A DNA stretch of 34,819 nucleotides from Algoriphagus sp. PAP.12 (GCF_026652115.1 NZ_JAPPSQ010000026.1:1-34819); one strand, 5' to 3'. Counted from the stretch's first letter, positions 17,265 to 24,464 are shown. A program made the numbers and translations. Notes: a model not told the origin generated them from the sequence alone.

Positions 17265-17391
17265 ATTTGGAAATTATGGTAGAGAGTAACATTTTTTTCC
17301 GAATGGATGCTAGAACTGCATGCAACTGAACTAAGTCTAAGCAAATCATTTCAATAAATAAATCGCTACATTTATTATAATAAATAAGGGT

Positions 17392-17630
17392 ATGGACGTT
17401 CAATCATTAAAAATCGATCTTATCCAATGGCTAATTGAACTTCAAGACCAAACAGTTTTACAAAAACTTCAGGTATTGAAAGAACAAGAAGAAATTTCAG
17501 CTGTACATGGTGAAGGGCAAATGAAAGGACTTAATGATAGGAAAAAAAATATGAAAATGGAGAAATGGAATTTTCATCTTGGGAAGATGTAAAAAATGAA
17601 ATAAGAGGTAAAACAAAAAATGCCCTTTAA
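17392..17630 (+). pseudogene. Frameshifted small antitoxin-like gene
   Basis: The ATG at 17392 opens MDVQSLKIDLIQWLIELQD, the start of a common Bacteroidota antitoxin family that precedes ParE/RelE toxins. The frame runs through an 8-A tract (17542-17549) and stops at 17592 after 66 aa. Reading one base back at the tract restores the expected C-terminus (KYENGEMEFSSWEDVKNEIR..) to a stop at 17630, overlapping the toxin ATG at 17620 as usual in such modules. One A appears to have been lost. Because the toxin is also broken, decay is the simplest explanation; slippage on the A tract could still make full-length protein. Confidence 0.7.
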
Positions 17631-17921
17631 TTTCCGCCATTCCAAAGAGGCTGAAATGGATGTTTAAGAGTCATATTTTTGGTATGAATCGCAAAGAAAA
17701 GGATTAGGAGAAGAATTTCTAAAGGAATTGGATTCAGCAGAGAATTCTATTAAAAATAATCCATCAACTTTTCGCATTTGCTACAAAAATCTGTCCGGGT
17801 TTTCTTTGTCAACCGATTCCCTTATCTAGTTTTATATATTTTAAATGGAAACAATATTGATGTTTTAGCCATTTTCAATACTAATCAAAATCCTGAAAAA
17901 TGGCAAAAGCGATTAAAATAA
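17620..17921 (+). pseudogene. Broken ParE/RelE-type toxin remnant
   Basis: Translation from 17620 gives MPFNFRHSKEAEMDV, then an in-frame TAA at 17665, then ESYFWYESQRKGLGEEFLKE, the core pattern of ParE/RelE toxins (a.Y...q..glg..F). About 130 nt later a one-base deletion near 17794-17796 shifts the frame; the correct C-terminus (RVFFVNRFPYLVLYI... FNTNQNPEKWQKR) is read in another frame to a stop at 17921. Two independent lesions make this a pseudogene. It partners the frameshifted antitoxin just upstream. Confidence 0.8.
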
Positions 17922-17950
17922 AATCCGAAATTGCTATCAATTCCGGATTT
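17915..17950 (-). terminator. Intrinsic terminator of menB
   Basis: A 12-bp stem (17921-17932 with 17939-17950) with one G-U wobble on the minus strand, a 6-nt loop, then TTTTATTTT-like sequence. It lies 40 bp beyond the menB stop and overlaps the last base of the toxin remnant. Confidence 0.75.
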
Positions 17951-17964
17951 TTGAATTCTTAAAT

Positions 17965-17985
17965 CTTGATACTTGATTCTTGATA
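17965..17985. repeat. Three tandem CTTGATW heptamers
   Basis: CTTGATA, CTTGATT and CTTGATA follow each other without gaps, 5 nt from the menB stop codon. It is a small simple repeat, located between the menB terminator and the coding region. Confidence 0.6.
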
Positions 17986-17989
17986 CTCC

Positions 17990-18823
17990 TTACGGTATCC
18001 ACTTAATATCCTTGAAATTCGGCTTTCTTTTCTCCAAAAAGGCATTTCTACCTTCTTTAGCTTCTTCTGTCATATAAGCCAACCGAGTTGCCTCTCCGGC
18101 AAAAACCTGCTGCCCCACCATTCCATCATCAGTCAAATTCATGGCAAATTTCAACATCTTGATGGAAGTTGGTGATTTCTCGAGAATCTCTTGAGCCCAT
18201 TGGTATGCAGTATCCTCTAATTCTTCATGTGGAATTACAGCATTGACCATTCCCATTTCGTAAGCTTCCTGTGCTGAATAGTTTCTTCCCAAAAAGAATA
18301 TCTCTCTGGCCTTCTTTTGCCCTACCATTTTCGCCAAATAGGCAGAACCATACCCCCCATCAAAGCTGGTCACATCGGCATCAGTTTGCTTGAAAATTGC
18401 ATGCTCTTTACTCGCTAAAGTCAAATCACAAACCACATGAAGGCTATGTCCACCGCCAACTGCCCATCCTGGAACTACAGCGATCACCACTTTTGGCATA
18501 AATCGAATTAATCGCTGTACTTCCAAAATATTCAATCTGTGATATCCATCATCTCCAACATAACCTTGATGTCCTCTGGCTTTTTGATCTCCTCCAGAGC
18601 AAAATGCCCACTTTCCGTCTTTGGAGGAAGGTCCTTCACCACTCAAAAGAACCACTCCTATTGTAGTATCCTCTTGAGCATCATAAAAAGCATCATATAG
18701 TTCCGCAGTAGTTTTAGGGCGAAATGCATTCCTAACATCCGGGCGATTAAAAGCAATTCTAGCTACGCCGTTACATTTTTTATAGGTGATATCTTCGTAA
18801 TCTTTGGCAGTAATCCACTCCAT
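17990..18823 (-). CDS. menB: 1,4-dihydroxy-2-naphthoyl-CoA synthase (MenB)
   Basis: MenB closes the second naphthoquinone ring in menaquinone synthesis, turning o-succinylbenzoyl-CoA into DHNA-CoA. The 277-aa crotonase-fold protein has the specific MenB signatures CSGGDQKARG (75-84), GWAVGGGHSLHV (119-130) and TSFDGGYGSAYLAKMVGQKK. The active-site segment reads KQTDADV with Asp at D148, where E. coli has QTGPKV with Gly; this is the bicarbonate-independent type known from actinobacterial MenB. It is divergent from menE, the preceding step of the pathway, with 105 bp between starts. Confidence 0.96.
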   Translation of the reverse strand: MEWITAKDYEDITYKKCNGVARIAFNRPDVRNAFRPKTTAELYDAFYDAQEDTTIGVVLLSGEGPSSKDGKWAFCSGGDQKARGHQGYVGDDGYHRLNILEVQRLIRFMPKVVIAVVPGWAVGGGHSLHVVCDLTLASKEHAIFKQTDADVTSFDGGYGSAYLAKMVGQKKAREIFFLGRNYSAQEAYEMGMVNAVIPHEELEDTAYQWAQEILEKSPTSIKMLKFAMNLTDDGMVGQQVFAGEATRLAYMTEEAKEGRNAFLEKRKPNFKDIKWIP

Positions 18824-18928
18824 GATTTTCGTTTTGGTTAAAAATCAGATTTTTTTGCAAGATAACAGGCTTACATGGAATTTGACGATCTTTCAAAAAC
18901 CAAATCTGCGTTTGAAGTATAAAAACCT

Positions 18929-19996
18929 ATGTTCCAACTGATTTACAAAAACAGGTATTTTCAAAACTTAGAAGATTTTAAGTTCTTGGATGAAAATGAA
19001 CCTGAATTTTTAAAGAATGCTTTGACATTTTGCAAAGAATGGCTGGAAGGTAAAGAAAGCTTCGCACAAAAAACATCCGGCTCGACAGGTTCCCCAAAAA
19101 CGATTTTTATCCAGAGAAAAAGTATGGAGGCTAGTGCTAAAGGAACAGGAGACTTCTTTCAAGTTTCCAAAGAAGAAGTCCTTTTCTGTTGTCTAAATCC
19201 TGCATACATCGCTGGAAAAATGATGCTAGTGAGATCCATGGAATGGCAGGTACCCGTGATTCTTCAAGAGCCTTCTTCCAATCCTTTGCTAGGTTATCCA
19301 TTTCCCATATTACCAACTTTCATCGCATTAGTGCCAATGCAGATGGAAGTAATTCTAGCTAATCCAGAGACTTCAGAATTGGTTAAAAACATTCCCCATA
19401 TCATTTTAGGAGGTGCTCCAGTCAATTTTCGACTGAAAAAATCAATTATCAAAAATGGTATAAGTGCCTTTCAAACTTTTGGGATGACAGAAACAGTTTC
19501 GCATTTTGCATTAGCTCCATTACGTGAAAACGAGTTGCTTTACACCTGTCTTCCTGGAGTAAGTATCGGCACAGATGAAAGAGAAACCCTTTGGGTAAAA
19601 TCTCCCATGAGTGGTCCAGAGCCCATCCAGACCAATGATTTGGTAGAAATAGAAAATGGAAACTCCTTCCGTTGGCTTGGGAGAGCAGACTTTGTAATCA
19701 ACTCAGGAGGCGTGAAATTGCATCCCGAATTGGTTGAAGCGAAGGCAGAAAATGTCATCGAAAAATTCTTTCCAAAATCCCGCTTTTTCTTTGCCGGAGT
19801 TCCTGATCAGACCTTGGGGGAAAAGCTGGTTTTATTTATCGAAAAAGAAACACAAAAACCAGAAATCTCTGAATCACTGATTCAAGAACTTTCTCTTAAA
19901 CTGGACAAGTACGAAAAGCCAAAAGAGATCGTTTTTAGAGCTAAATTTGTAGAAACTCCTAGCGGAAAAATCAACCGAAAAGCAACTATTCAATGA
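18929..19996 (+). CDS. menE: o-Succinylbenzoate-CoA ligase-like AMP-binding enzyme (MenE)
   Basis: A 355-aa acyl-adenylate-forming enzyme with the P-loop motif SGSTGSPKTI (50-59), the QTFGMTETVSHF core motif, the hinge WLGRADFVINSGGVKLHPE and the C-terminal catalytic lysine motif PSGKINRK. It is shorter than E. coli MenE and other ligases because the N-terminal subdomain is reduced, a form usual in Bacteroidota. The assignment to MenE rests on context: it faces menB, the next enzyme of the pathway, across a shared 105-bp promoter region. It overlaps the next gene by 4 nt (ATGA). Confidence 0.88.
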   Translation: MFQLIYKNRYFQNLEDFKFLDENEPEFLKNALTFCKEWLEGKESFAQKTSGSTGSPKTIFIQRKSMEASAKGTGDFFQVSKEEVLFCCLNPAYIAGKMMLVRSMEWQVPVILQEPSSNPLLGYPFPILPTFIALVPMQMEVILANPETSELVKNIPHIILGGAPVNFRLKKSIIKNGISAFQTFGMTETVSHFALAPLRENELLYTCLPGVSIGTDERETLWVKSPMSGPEPIQTNDLVEIENGNSFRWLGRADFVINSGGVKLHPELVEAKAENVIEKFFPKSRFFFAGVPDQTLGEKLVLFIEKETQKPEISESLIQELSLKLDKYEKPKEIVFRAKFVETPSGKINRKATIQ

Positions 19997-20424
19997 TCCT
20001 CACCTTTCTCCTCTCTTTTCTTTTAGGCTATTGTCAAGCACCTACATCTGAACAAGCTTCAACTATCAAGCTAAGAATTACAAATTGTTCTTCCAATGCA
20101 GGTTTAGTGAGAGTTTTGATCTATAATCAAGCAGTTGGATTTCCAGAAAATACCAAAACAGCTGTGGTTTCTTACTCACTTCCTATCAAAGGTAAGCACG
20201 CTGAAATCAGTATTCCAGATTTGGGTCCGGGAGAATATGCCATTTCCGCATACCATGATGAAAATGAAGATGGAGAACTAGAAAAACATCTTTTGGGATA
20301 CCCAACTGAACGCTATGGTTTTTCCAACAATCCCAAAATCACTTTTTCAGCTCCAACCTATGAAAGATGTGTTTTTGAATTGAAGAACAATGAACACAAA
20401 GAGCTTCACATTAAGCTTCGCTAA
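19993..20424 (+). CDS. DUF2141-domain secreted protein
   Basis: A 143-aa protein with an N-terminal signal (MILTFLLSFLLGYCQA) and a domain matching DUF2141: LRITNCSSNAGLVRVLIYN, GEYAISAYHDENEDGELEKHLLGYPTE.. with the characteristic yHDeNgdgkld pattern. Function is unknown; the family is secreted or periplasmic and common in Bacteroidota. It starts inside the menE stop codon (ATGA overlap) and is therefore translationally coupled to it, although no link to menaquinone is evident. Its 3' end overlaps the convergent oxygenase gene by 4 nt. Confidence 0.85.
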   Translation: MILTFLLSFLLGYCQAPTSEQASTIKLRITNCSSNAGLVRVLIYNQAVGFPENTKTAVVSYSLPIKGKHAEISIPDLGPGEYAISAYHDENEDGELEKHLLGYPTERYGFSNNPKITFSAPTYERCVFELKNNEHKELHIKLR

Positions 20425-21032
20425 TCAATTGTCTTCAACCAACCTGTGATACTGTTTCTCTCTTTTTTGGTAGGCAAAACCTCATGAGGAATTTCACCAC
20501 TTAAGAATACTACCAATCTTCTGGGTAATGGAAGGTAATCTTCTATCCTTTCAGTCCCGTCTTCTTGGGGAATGTACATTCTCAAAGCTCCTTCGTCTTC
20601 TTCTGACCAGGTATCATTGACATACAAAATCACCGTCACCTCACGATAAGGCACCTGATGGAATTGATCCAAATGTTTCTTGTAAAATGACCCAATGGGA
20701 TAACGAGCAAAATGTCCTTCGAAGGATTTTAGTCCTAAATAACACCTCCTATTGAGTAATTGCTTGATTTGCTCCACTCGGTTCCAATATTCCGATTGAA
20801 GCAAACTCAAATTTTCAGCATCCATCCAAAGAACCTCATCGCTTCTGATCTCTGGTCTGATCTGCTTTTGCTCTCCAGTTCCAATTGCTGCCTTGCGAAA
20901 TTTACCTTTTTCCAATAGATCTGTTTGCTCATCAAAAAGTGCTTTTCGAAAGATTTCATCCACAAAATTGTCTATCACTACATAAGATTGGGTGTATATC
21001 CCATCAGCGATTCGGTCGAGCAATTCTTCCAT
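20421..21032 (-). CDS. EGLN/PPHD-like 2-oxoglutarate/Fe(II) prolyl hydroxylase
   Basis: A 203-aa dioxygenase with the full facial triad: H120 and D122 (KKHLDQF), H183 (IPHEVLP), plus the 2-oxoglutarate-binding R192 (ERNSITGW). The blocks GHFARYPIGSFYKKHLDQF, VILYVNDTW and HEVLPTKKERNSITGWLK resemble animal HIF prolyl hydroxylases and the Pseudomonas homologue PPHD, which hydroxylates elongation factor Tu. A translation-factor target is thus plausible but not shown. No signal peptide. Convergent with the DUF2141 gene (4-nt overlap), so no terminator lies between them. Confidence 0.88.
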   Translation of the reverse strand: MEELLDRIADGIYTQSYVVIDNFVDEIFRKALFDEQTDLLEKGKFRKAAIGTGEQKQIRPEIRSDEVLWMDAENLSLLQSEYWNRVEQIKQLLNRRCYLGLKSFEGHFARYPIGSFYKKHLDQFHQVPYREVTVILYVNDTWSEEDEGALRMYIPQEDGTERIEDYLPLPRRLVVFLSGEIPHEVLPTKKERNSITGWLKTID

Positions 21033-21253
21033 TTTGATCTATTTTGGCGGTAAATAAAATGTAATAAGTTGAATCTTGTATCTGATAATTTTTTTCACAA
21101 TCATAAAAATCTAATTACCAGATACTTTACTTATATTTTAAGGCTATTTGCAGACAAAAAAACAGCTCTTTTTTAATTCATTGGAGCAATACTATATCAT
21201 CTCTCAAACTATGAAACCGATTCAAAAATCAGGTATTAACGAGTGAAAAAACA

Positions 21254-21261
21254 TACTTTTG
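21254..21261 (+). promoter_or_regulatory. Candidate -7 promoter element
   Basis: TACTTTTG exactly matches TAnnTTTG and ends 15 nt before the ATG at 21277. Transcription would begin about 9 nt before that ATG, giving a very short leader, and would rule out the alternative TTG start at 21259. No well-placed -33 TTG was found. Confidence 0.42.
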
Positions 21262-21276
21262 TGCAAACTTCTAAAA

Positions 21277-22038
21277 ATGAGTTCTTCAAAATCAAAAAAT
21301 ACAGGCCTTATTCTGGAATATGATTCAGGAATTGTCCCACCTCCATACAGCCATGTTTTCCATATGGAATTGGATTGGTCTGGAAATGCCCTAAAAACCC
21401 TATTGGAATTACATTATACAGATAGAGAAGACCTTTCTGAGCAAGAAATATTAGACGAGGGCTTTACACTTGATGATGATTTTCGATTCGACGGGGATCT
21501 AGGTAAGGTTTGGACAAAGCCTATCCAAGAATTGCTTTCATCATCTAAATGGTCTGGAAAGTCCTTGGATGAAGGCGGCATTAGAATCGGGATTCTTGAA
21601 AACGGGAAAGTAAAAGATTATAAGACTCCTGCCAACCAAGAAGAATGGCAACTTTTGGCTCAAGATCTTATTCAAGCGATCTATGAAAGCACCAATCGTG
21701 AGGCACCTTTGAAGGTCAATTATAGAAATGTGACATCTGATCAAACCGAAGATTGCTCTATCACCGTACAATTTTCAAATAGAGAAGTCATTTTTGAAAA
21801 GGCAGGAAAGAAAAGAAACATCAACTGGGAATATGCTATCCAATTGATGAAGTTGGTTTTCACACCAGACTATCATTATGACATCGCCAAGGAAAGCGCT
21901 GGAACCAAAAGAGGTCAATACATCGATTGTGGAGATGGTTACTGGCACCAACTAGGAAAAGGTGTAGTAAATATAGACCCGAGTTTTGATGCAGTTGGAA
22001 AAATCCAAGAGGGTTTTGAAGATTTACTAGCTGGATAA
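21277..22038 (+). CDS. Uncharacterised 253-aa protein upstream of TIR gene
   Basis: I do not recognise this protein. The reading frame could begin at a TTG at 21259, but the ATG at 21277 (MSSSKSKNTG) fits the promoter better. It is acidic, soluble, without signal peptide or membrane segment; it begins with GLILEYDSGIVPPPYSHVF and ends with a conserved-looking YIDCGDGYWHQLGKGVV segment. The content is mixed alpha/beta with no recognisable enzyme motif. The TIR gene starts 66 bp downstream, separated by a terminator-like hairpin. Confidence 0.7.
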   Translation: MSSSKSKNTGLILEYDSGIVPPPYSHVFHMELDWSGNALKTLLELHYTDREDLSEQEILDEGFTLDDDFRFDGDLGKVWTKPIQELLSSSKWSGKSLDEGGIRIGILENGKVKDYKTPANQEEWQLLAQDLIQAIYESTNREAPLKVNYRNVTSDQTEDCSITVQFSNREVIFEKAGKKRNINWEYAIQLMKLVFTPDYHYDIAKESAGTKRGQYIDCGDGYWHQLGKGVVNIDPSFDAVGKIQEGFEDLLAG

Positions 22039-22057
22039 ACTTTAAACTATTGCATTT

Positions 22058-22104
22058 AAAAGCCTGATTTTCTTAAATTTAGTAGAAGAAAATTAGGCTT
22101 TTTT
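22058..22104 (+). terminator. Long hairpin with T tract ending at the TIR start codon
   Basis: A 17-bp stem (22058-22074 with 22086-22102; one G-U wobble), 11-nt loop, six T (22099-22104), then immediately the ATG of the TIR gene at 22105. It has all features of an intrinsic terminator for the upstream gene, but it also occupies the ribosome-binding region of the TIR gene, so it may act as an attenuator or translational block. Confidence 0.8.
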
Positions 22105-23151
22105 ATGTCAAACAATAAAATTTTTGTCAGTTATAGAAGACAGGACGCCTCAGGAGAAGCAGGTCGATTGGTTGATCACTTACAAGAGATTTTTGGGGAA
22201 CACAGTGTTTTTTTAGATGTTGAAACGATTGAAGCTGGACTTGATTTTGTCCAAGCCATAGACAAGGCGCTCAGCTCTTGCAAAGTTCTGATCGCCATGA
22301 TTGGTCCCTATTGGACAAATATCAAAGACTCAGAAGGGAACCTCAGACTTTTCAAAGAAGATGATTTCATCCGTCTTGAAGTAGCAGCGGCATTGGAAAG
22401 AGATATCCGTGTGATACCTGTTCTAGTCAATGGCGCAATCATGCCGTCGGCAGATCAGTTACCAGAAAATTTAAAAGCTTTAACCAGAAGGCATGCACAT
22501 GAACTTAGTAGCTCCAGATGGCAATATGACTCTGATCAATTGGCAGAGATTCTTAAGAAGATAATTGGATATCAAGAACCTCCCAAAAAAGTAACTCCTC
22601 GAACCACAACAGTGGATGCCAAACCCAAGGAAAAAAGTTGGTTGGCAAAGCACTACCTTTGGATTTTAGGAGCATTTGTGGTTTTTCTTATTATTATCAA
22701 CCTAAGTTCCGGGCCGGATTTTGATGATGGCTATTTTGAACCAGAAGCTACTCAAAATTTGGATCAACCCACTGAATATGGAACAGAGCAAGATGCAGAA
22801 GCAAGTTTTACCCCTCCTTCCAATCCTGATACAGAGCAATCTTACGCAGATATATTAGATGTTTCAGGCTCTTGGATTTTACAAGATCCAGATGGAAACC
22901 GTTCCACCTTATCATTTAATCAAGATGGGGAGGATTTCAGCTTTATTGAATACAATGTTTATAACCAAGAAATAGGTAATGGGCAAGGCTATTTGGAAGG
23001 AAATGTTCTTCACTCAGATTATTTCAATTCAATTTTTAATGTAAGCGGTGAAATAACATTGAGTACCTCAAATAAAGGAAGAACTTGGAATGGAAGAGTC
23101 ATTTTTCCAACTCTGGAAGCAAATACACAAATCACTATTTTCAGAAATTAA
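22105..23151 (+). CDS. Membrane-anchored TIR-domain protein
   Basis: A 348-aa protein that begins with a bacterial TIR domain (about 4-150): KIFVSYRRQDASGEAGRLVDHL, VFLDVETIEAGLDF, then VLIAMIGPYW and RLEVAAALERDIRVIPVLV. E92 in RLEV occupies the position of the catalytic Glu of TIR NADases (the WCxxE position). A transmembrane helix follows at about 184-200, then an acidic Asn/Gln-rich linker and a C-terminal beta-rich domain (about 255-348). The predicted topology is TIR in the cytoplasm and beta domain outside. TIR domains hydrolyse NAD or make signal nucleotides in defence, but others serve as protein-binding modules. Convergent with the S24 repressor gene, overlapping by 4 nt. Confidence 0.85.
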   Translation: MSNNKIFVSYRRQDASGEAGRLVDHLQEIFGEHSVFLDVETIEAGLDFVQAIDKALSSCKVLIAMIGPYWTNIKDSEGNLRLFKEDDFIRLEVAAALERDIRVIPVLVNGAIMPSADQLPENLKALTRRHAHELSSSRWQYDSDQLAEILKKIIGYQEPPKKVTPRTTTVDAKPKEKSWLAKHYLWILGAFVVFLIIINLSSGPDFDDGYFEPEATQNLDQPTEYGTEQDAEASFTPPSNPDTEQSYADILDVSGSWILQDPDGNRSTLSFNQDGEDFSFIEYNVYNQEIGNGQGYLEGNVLHSDYFNSIFNVSGEITLSTSNKGRTWNGRVIFPTLEANTQITIFRN

Positions 23152-23921
23152 CCCTTCAACCTTCTTAGATCATCTTGGATATCTTTGATCATATCTCCAA
23201 GATCTTCTAGGCTCAAGGGTTTCTTCTTGTCTCCAGGATTAGGGAAATCTGTACTGATAAAGGCTTTGGCCTCCCAAACTTCCAATACATCCTGCCCCTT
23301 TACTTCATAAGGTTTGTAATGGTCATTGTCTGATACTAAAAATAACTTGCCATTTTCTTCCAGATAATTGAAAACCCTCTTGTAAACAACTCCTTCTGTC
23401 TGTGTCACTAGCACATAGGTTCTTCCACTTTTAATAGATTTCAACTGATCCACATAGGCACCAATGACAATTGTCCCTGGAATTAAAGGCAGCATTGAAT
23501 CTCCCGCCAATTCAAACGCACGATAGGTTGCCTGAGTCGAAAGGTTAGGTAAATGAAACTGTGGAAGGCTTTCCATGTACTCAGGGTCCGCGAAGCCATT
23601 CAGATATCCAGCAGATGCTTTTTGCTTTACAAAAGTGATGTTTTCTTTCCCTTCCTCATTGGTCGCTATGGTCAGAATATTCATCTCTCTTTTTTGCACG
23701 GCCTTTCTCCCCAACTTCTCGATGTCATGTTCGATCAATTCCTCCAATCCAACTTCCAACAATTCACAAATACGCTGAAGTGTATTTAGTTTTGGCTCAG
23801 ACCTGCCGTCTTCATAGGCAGAAATCATCGTACGCTGCACATCCAATTGATCCGCTAGTTCGCTTTGGGTGATGCCTTTTTGCTTTCGCAAAAACTTCAA
23901 GTTGGAAGGGAGAAAACTCAT
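23148..23921 (-). CDS. XRE-HTH/S24 peptidase repressor (LexA/CI-like)
   Basis: A 257-aa repressor with an N-terminal XRE helix-turn-helix (about 8-62, LRKQKGITQSELADQLDVQR) and a C-terminal S24/LexA autoprotease domain. The self-cleavage site is SAG (A104-G105), the nucleophile is S142 (GDSM) and the general base is K181 (VYKRV), so RecA-stimulated self-cleavage is possible. A short charged helix ends the protein. It starts within the stop codon of the 88-aa gene (ATGA overlap), so the two are coupled. Two perfect palindromes upstream of that pair are likely operators. In context it resembles a prophage or SOS-type switch, but no phage genes are present. Confidence 0.9.
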   Translation of the reverse strand: MSFLPSNLKFLRKQKGITQSELADQLDVQRTMISAYEDGRSEPKLNTLQRICELLEVGLEELIEHDIEKLGRKAVQKREMNILTIATNEEGKENITFVKQKASAGYLNGFADPEYMESLPQFHLPNLSTQATYRAFELAGDSMLPLIPGTIVIGAYVDQLKSIKSGRTYVLVTQTEGVVYKRVFNYLEENGKLFLVSDNDHYKPYEVKGQDVLEVWEAKAFISTDFPNPGDKKKPLSLEDLGDMIKDIQDDLRRLKG

Positions 23922-24184
23922 GCTGAGAATAGATAAAAGTTAGAATCCTCTTGAGAAGGTGCCAAAGGGAAAAGTGGGTTAATTTGCTTTTCGGCCATTC
24001 TTCTTTTCTCAAGTCTTTGTTGGATCTCAGCAATAATCTCACCAACCGGCTTCGGTTCTGACATCAATAAGTAACCGTACTGATTCTTAGAGTCATCTTC
24101 CACAAAAAATTTCACTTGATGATTTCCTGAAGCTAATTGCTTAGTAGTAATGTTGATTTTTTCCTGATTTTCCATAGCTGTCAT
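23918..24184 (-). CDS. Small 88-aa protein co-translated with S24 repressor
   Basis: An 88-aa protein without a family I can name. Starts at 24184 (MTAMENQ) or 24175 (MENQ) are both possible. It has a short beta-rich N-terminal half (ITTKQLASGNHQVKFFVED), a charged helical stretch (EIIAEIQQRLEKRRMAEKQI) and a hydrophobic tail. It overlaps the repressor start by 4 nt, so it is translationally coupled; it is the first gene behind the operator palindromes. A role as partner or modulator of the repressor is an inference from position only. Confidence 0.7.
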   Translation of the reverse strand: MTAMENQEKINITTKQLASGNHQVKFFVEDDSKNQYGYLLMSEPKPVGEIIAEIQQRLEKRRMAEKQINPLFPLAPSQEDSNFYLFSA

Positions 24185-24203
24185 GTTTTACACCACTAAT
24201 ATA

Positions 24204-24226
24204 GAATGTTACTTTTATAAACATTC
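24204..24226. promoter_or_regulatory. Perfect palindrome (candidate S24 repressor operator 1)
   Basis: GAATGTT, 9 nt, AACATTC: perfect 7-bp arms, 20 nt upstream of the 88-aa gene start. The size and position fit a dimeric repressor operator. Confidence 0.55.
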
Positions 24227-24232
24227 AATTGA

Positions 24233-24257
24233 TCATAAAAATGACATATTTTTATGA
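24233..24257. promoter_or_regulatory. Perfect palindrome (candidate S24 repressor operator 2)
   Basis: TCATAAAAA, 7 nt, TTTTTATGA: perfect 9-bp arms. The motif ATGACA also occurs three times here in direct orientation (at 24241, 24254 and 24264). It sits just upstream of the other palindrome in the divergent region. Confidence 0.55.
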
Positions 24258-24464
24258 CAGAAAATGACAGGAATAAAACACATTCCCTATCAATGAGCTA
24301 TTAATCAGTTATTTAGTTGGTTTTTTACATGATCGGTACTCTTTTATTGGAGCATTTGACCGTTTAGCCTAAAGTTGAAACAATTCAATTATAGGCCTGT
24401 TTCCTTTGTAGATATATTCTAGGCCACAGAATTTGTGCTGGCCTTTCCCAATTAAACCAACTGT

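Noticed and set aside
21211..21246. 11-codon mini-ORF before the 253-aa gene
   Set aside because: It lies upstream of the -7 element at 21254, so it is probably not on the same transcript, and it has no recognisable features.
23553..24045. Open frames opposite or out of frame with the S24 repressor
   Set aside because: They overlap the repressor and the 88-aa gene, both of which show family motifs or ATGA coupling; the shadows have none.
23148..24257. Prophage control region
   Set aside because: A self-cleaving repressor with operators suggests it, but no integrase, Cro, replication or structural phage gene and no attachment site is seen nearby.
24258..24464. Promoter for the TonB receptor
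   Set aside because: No exact TAnnTTTG element was found in this stretch, so no promoter is called although one must exist.
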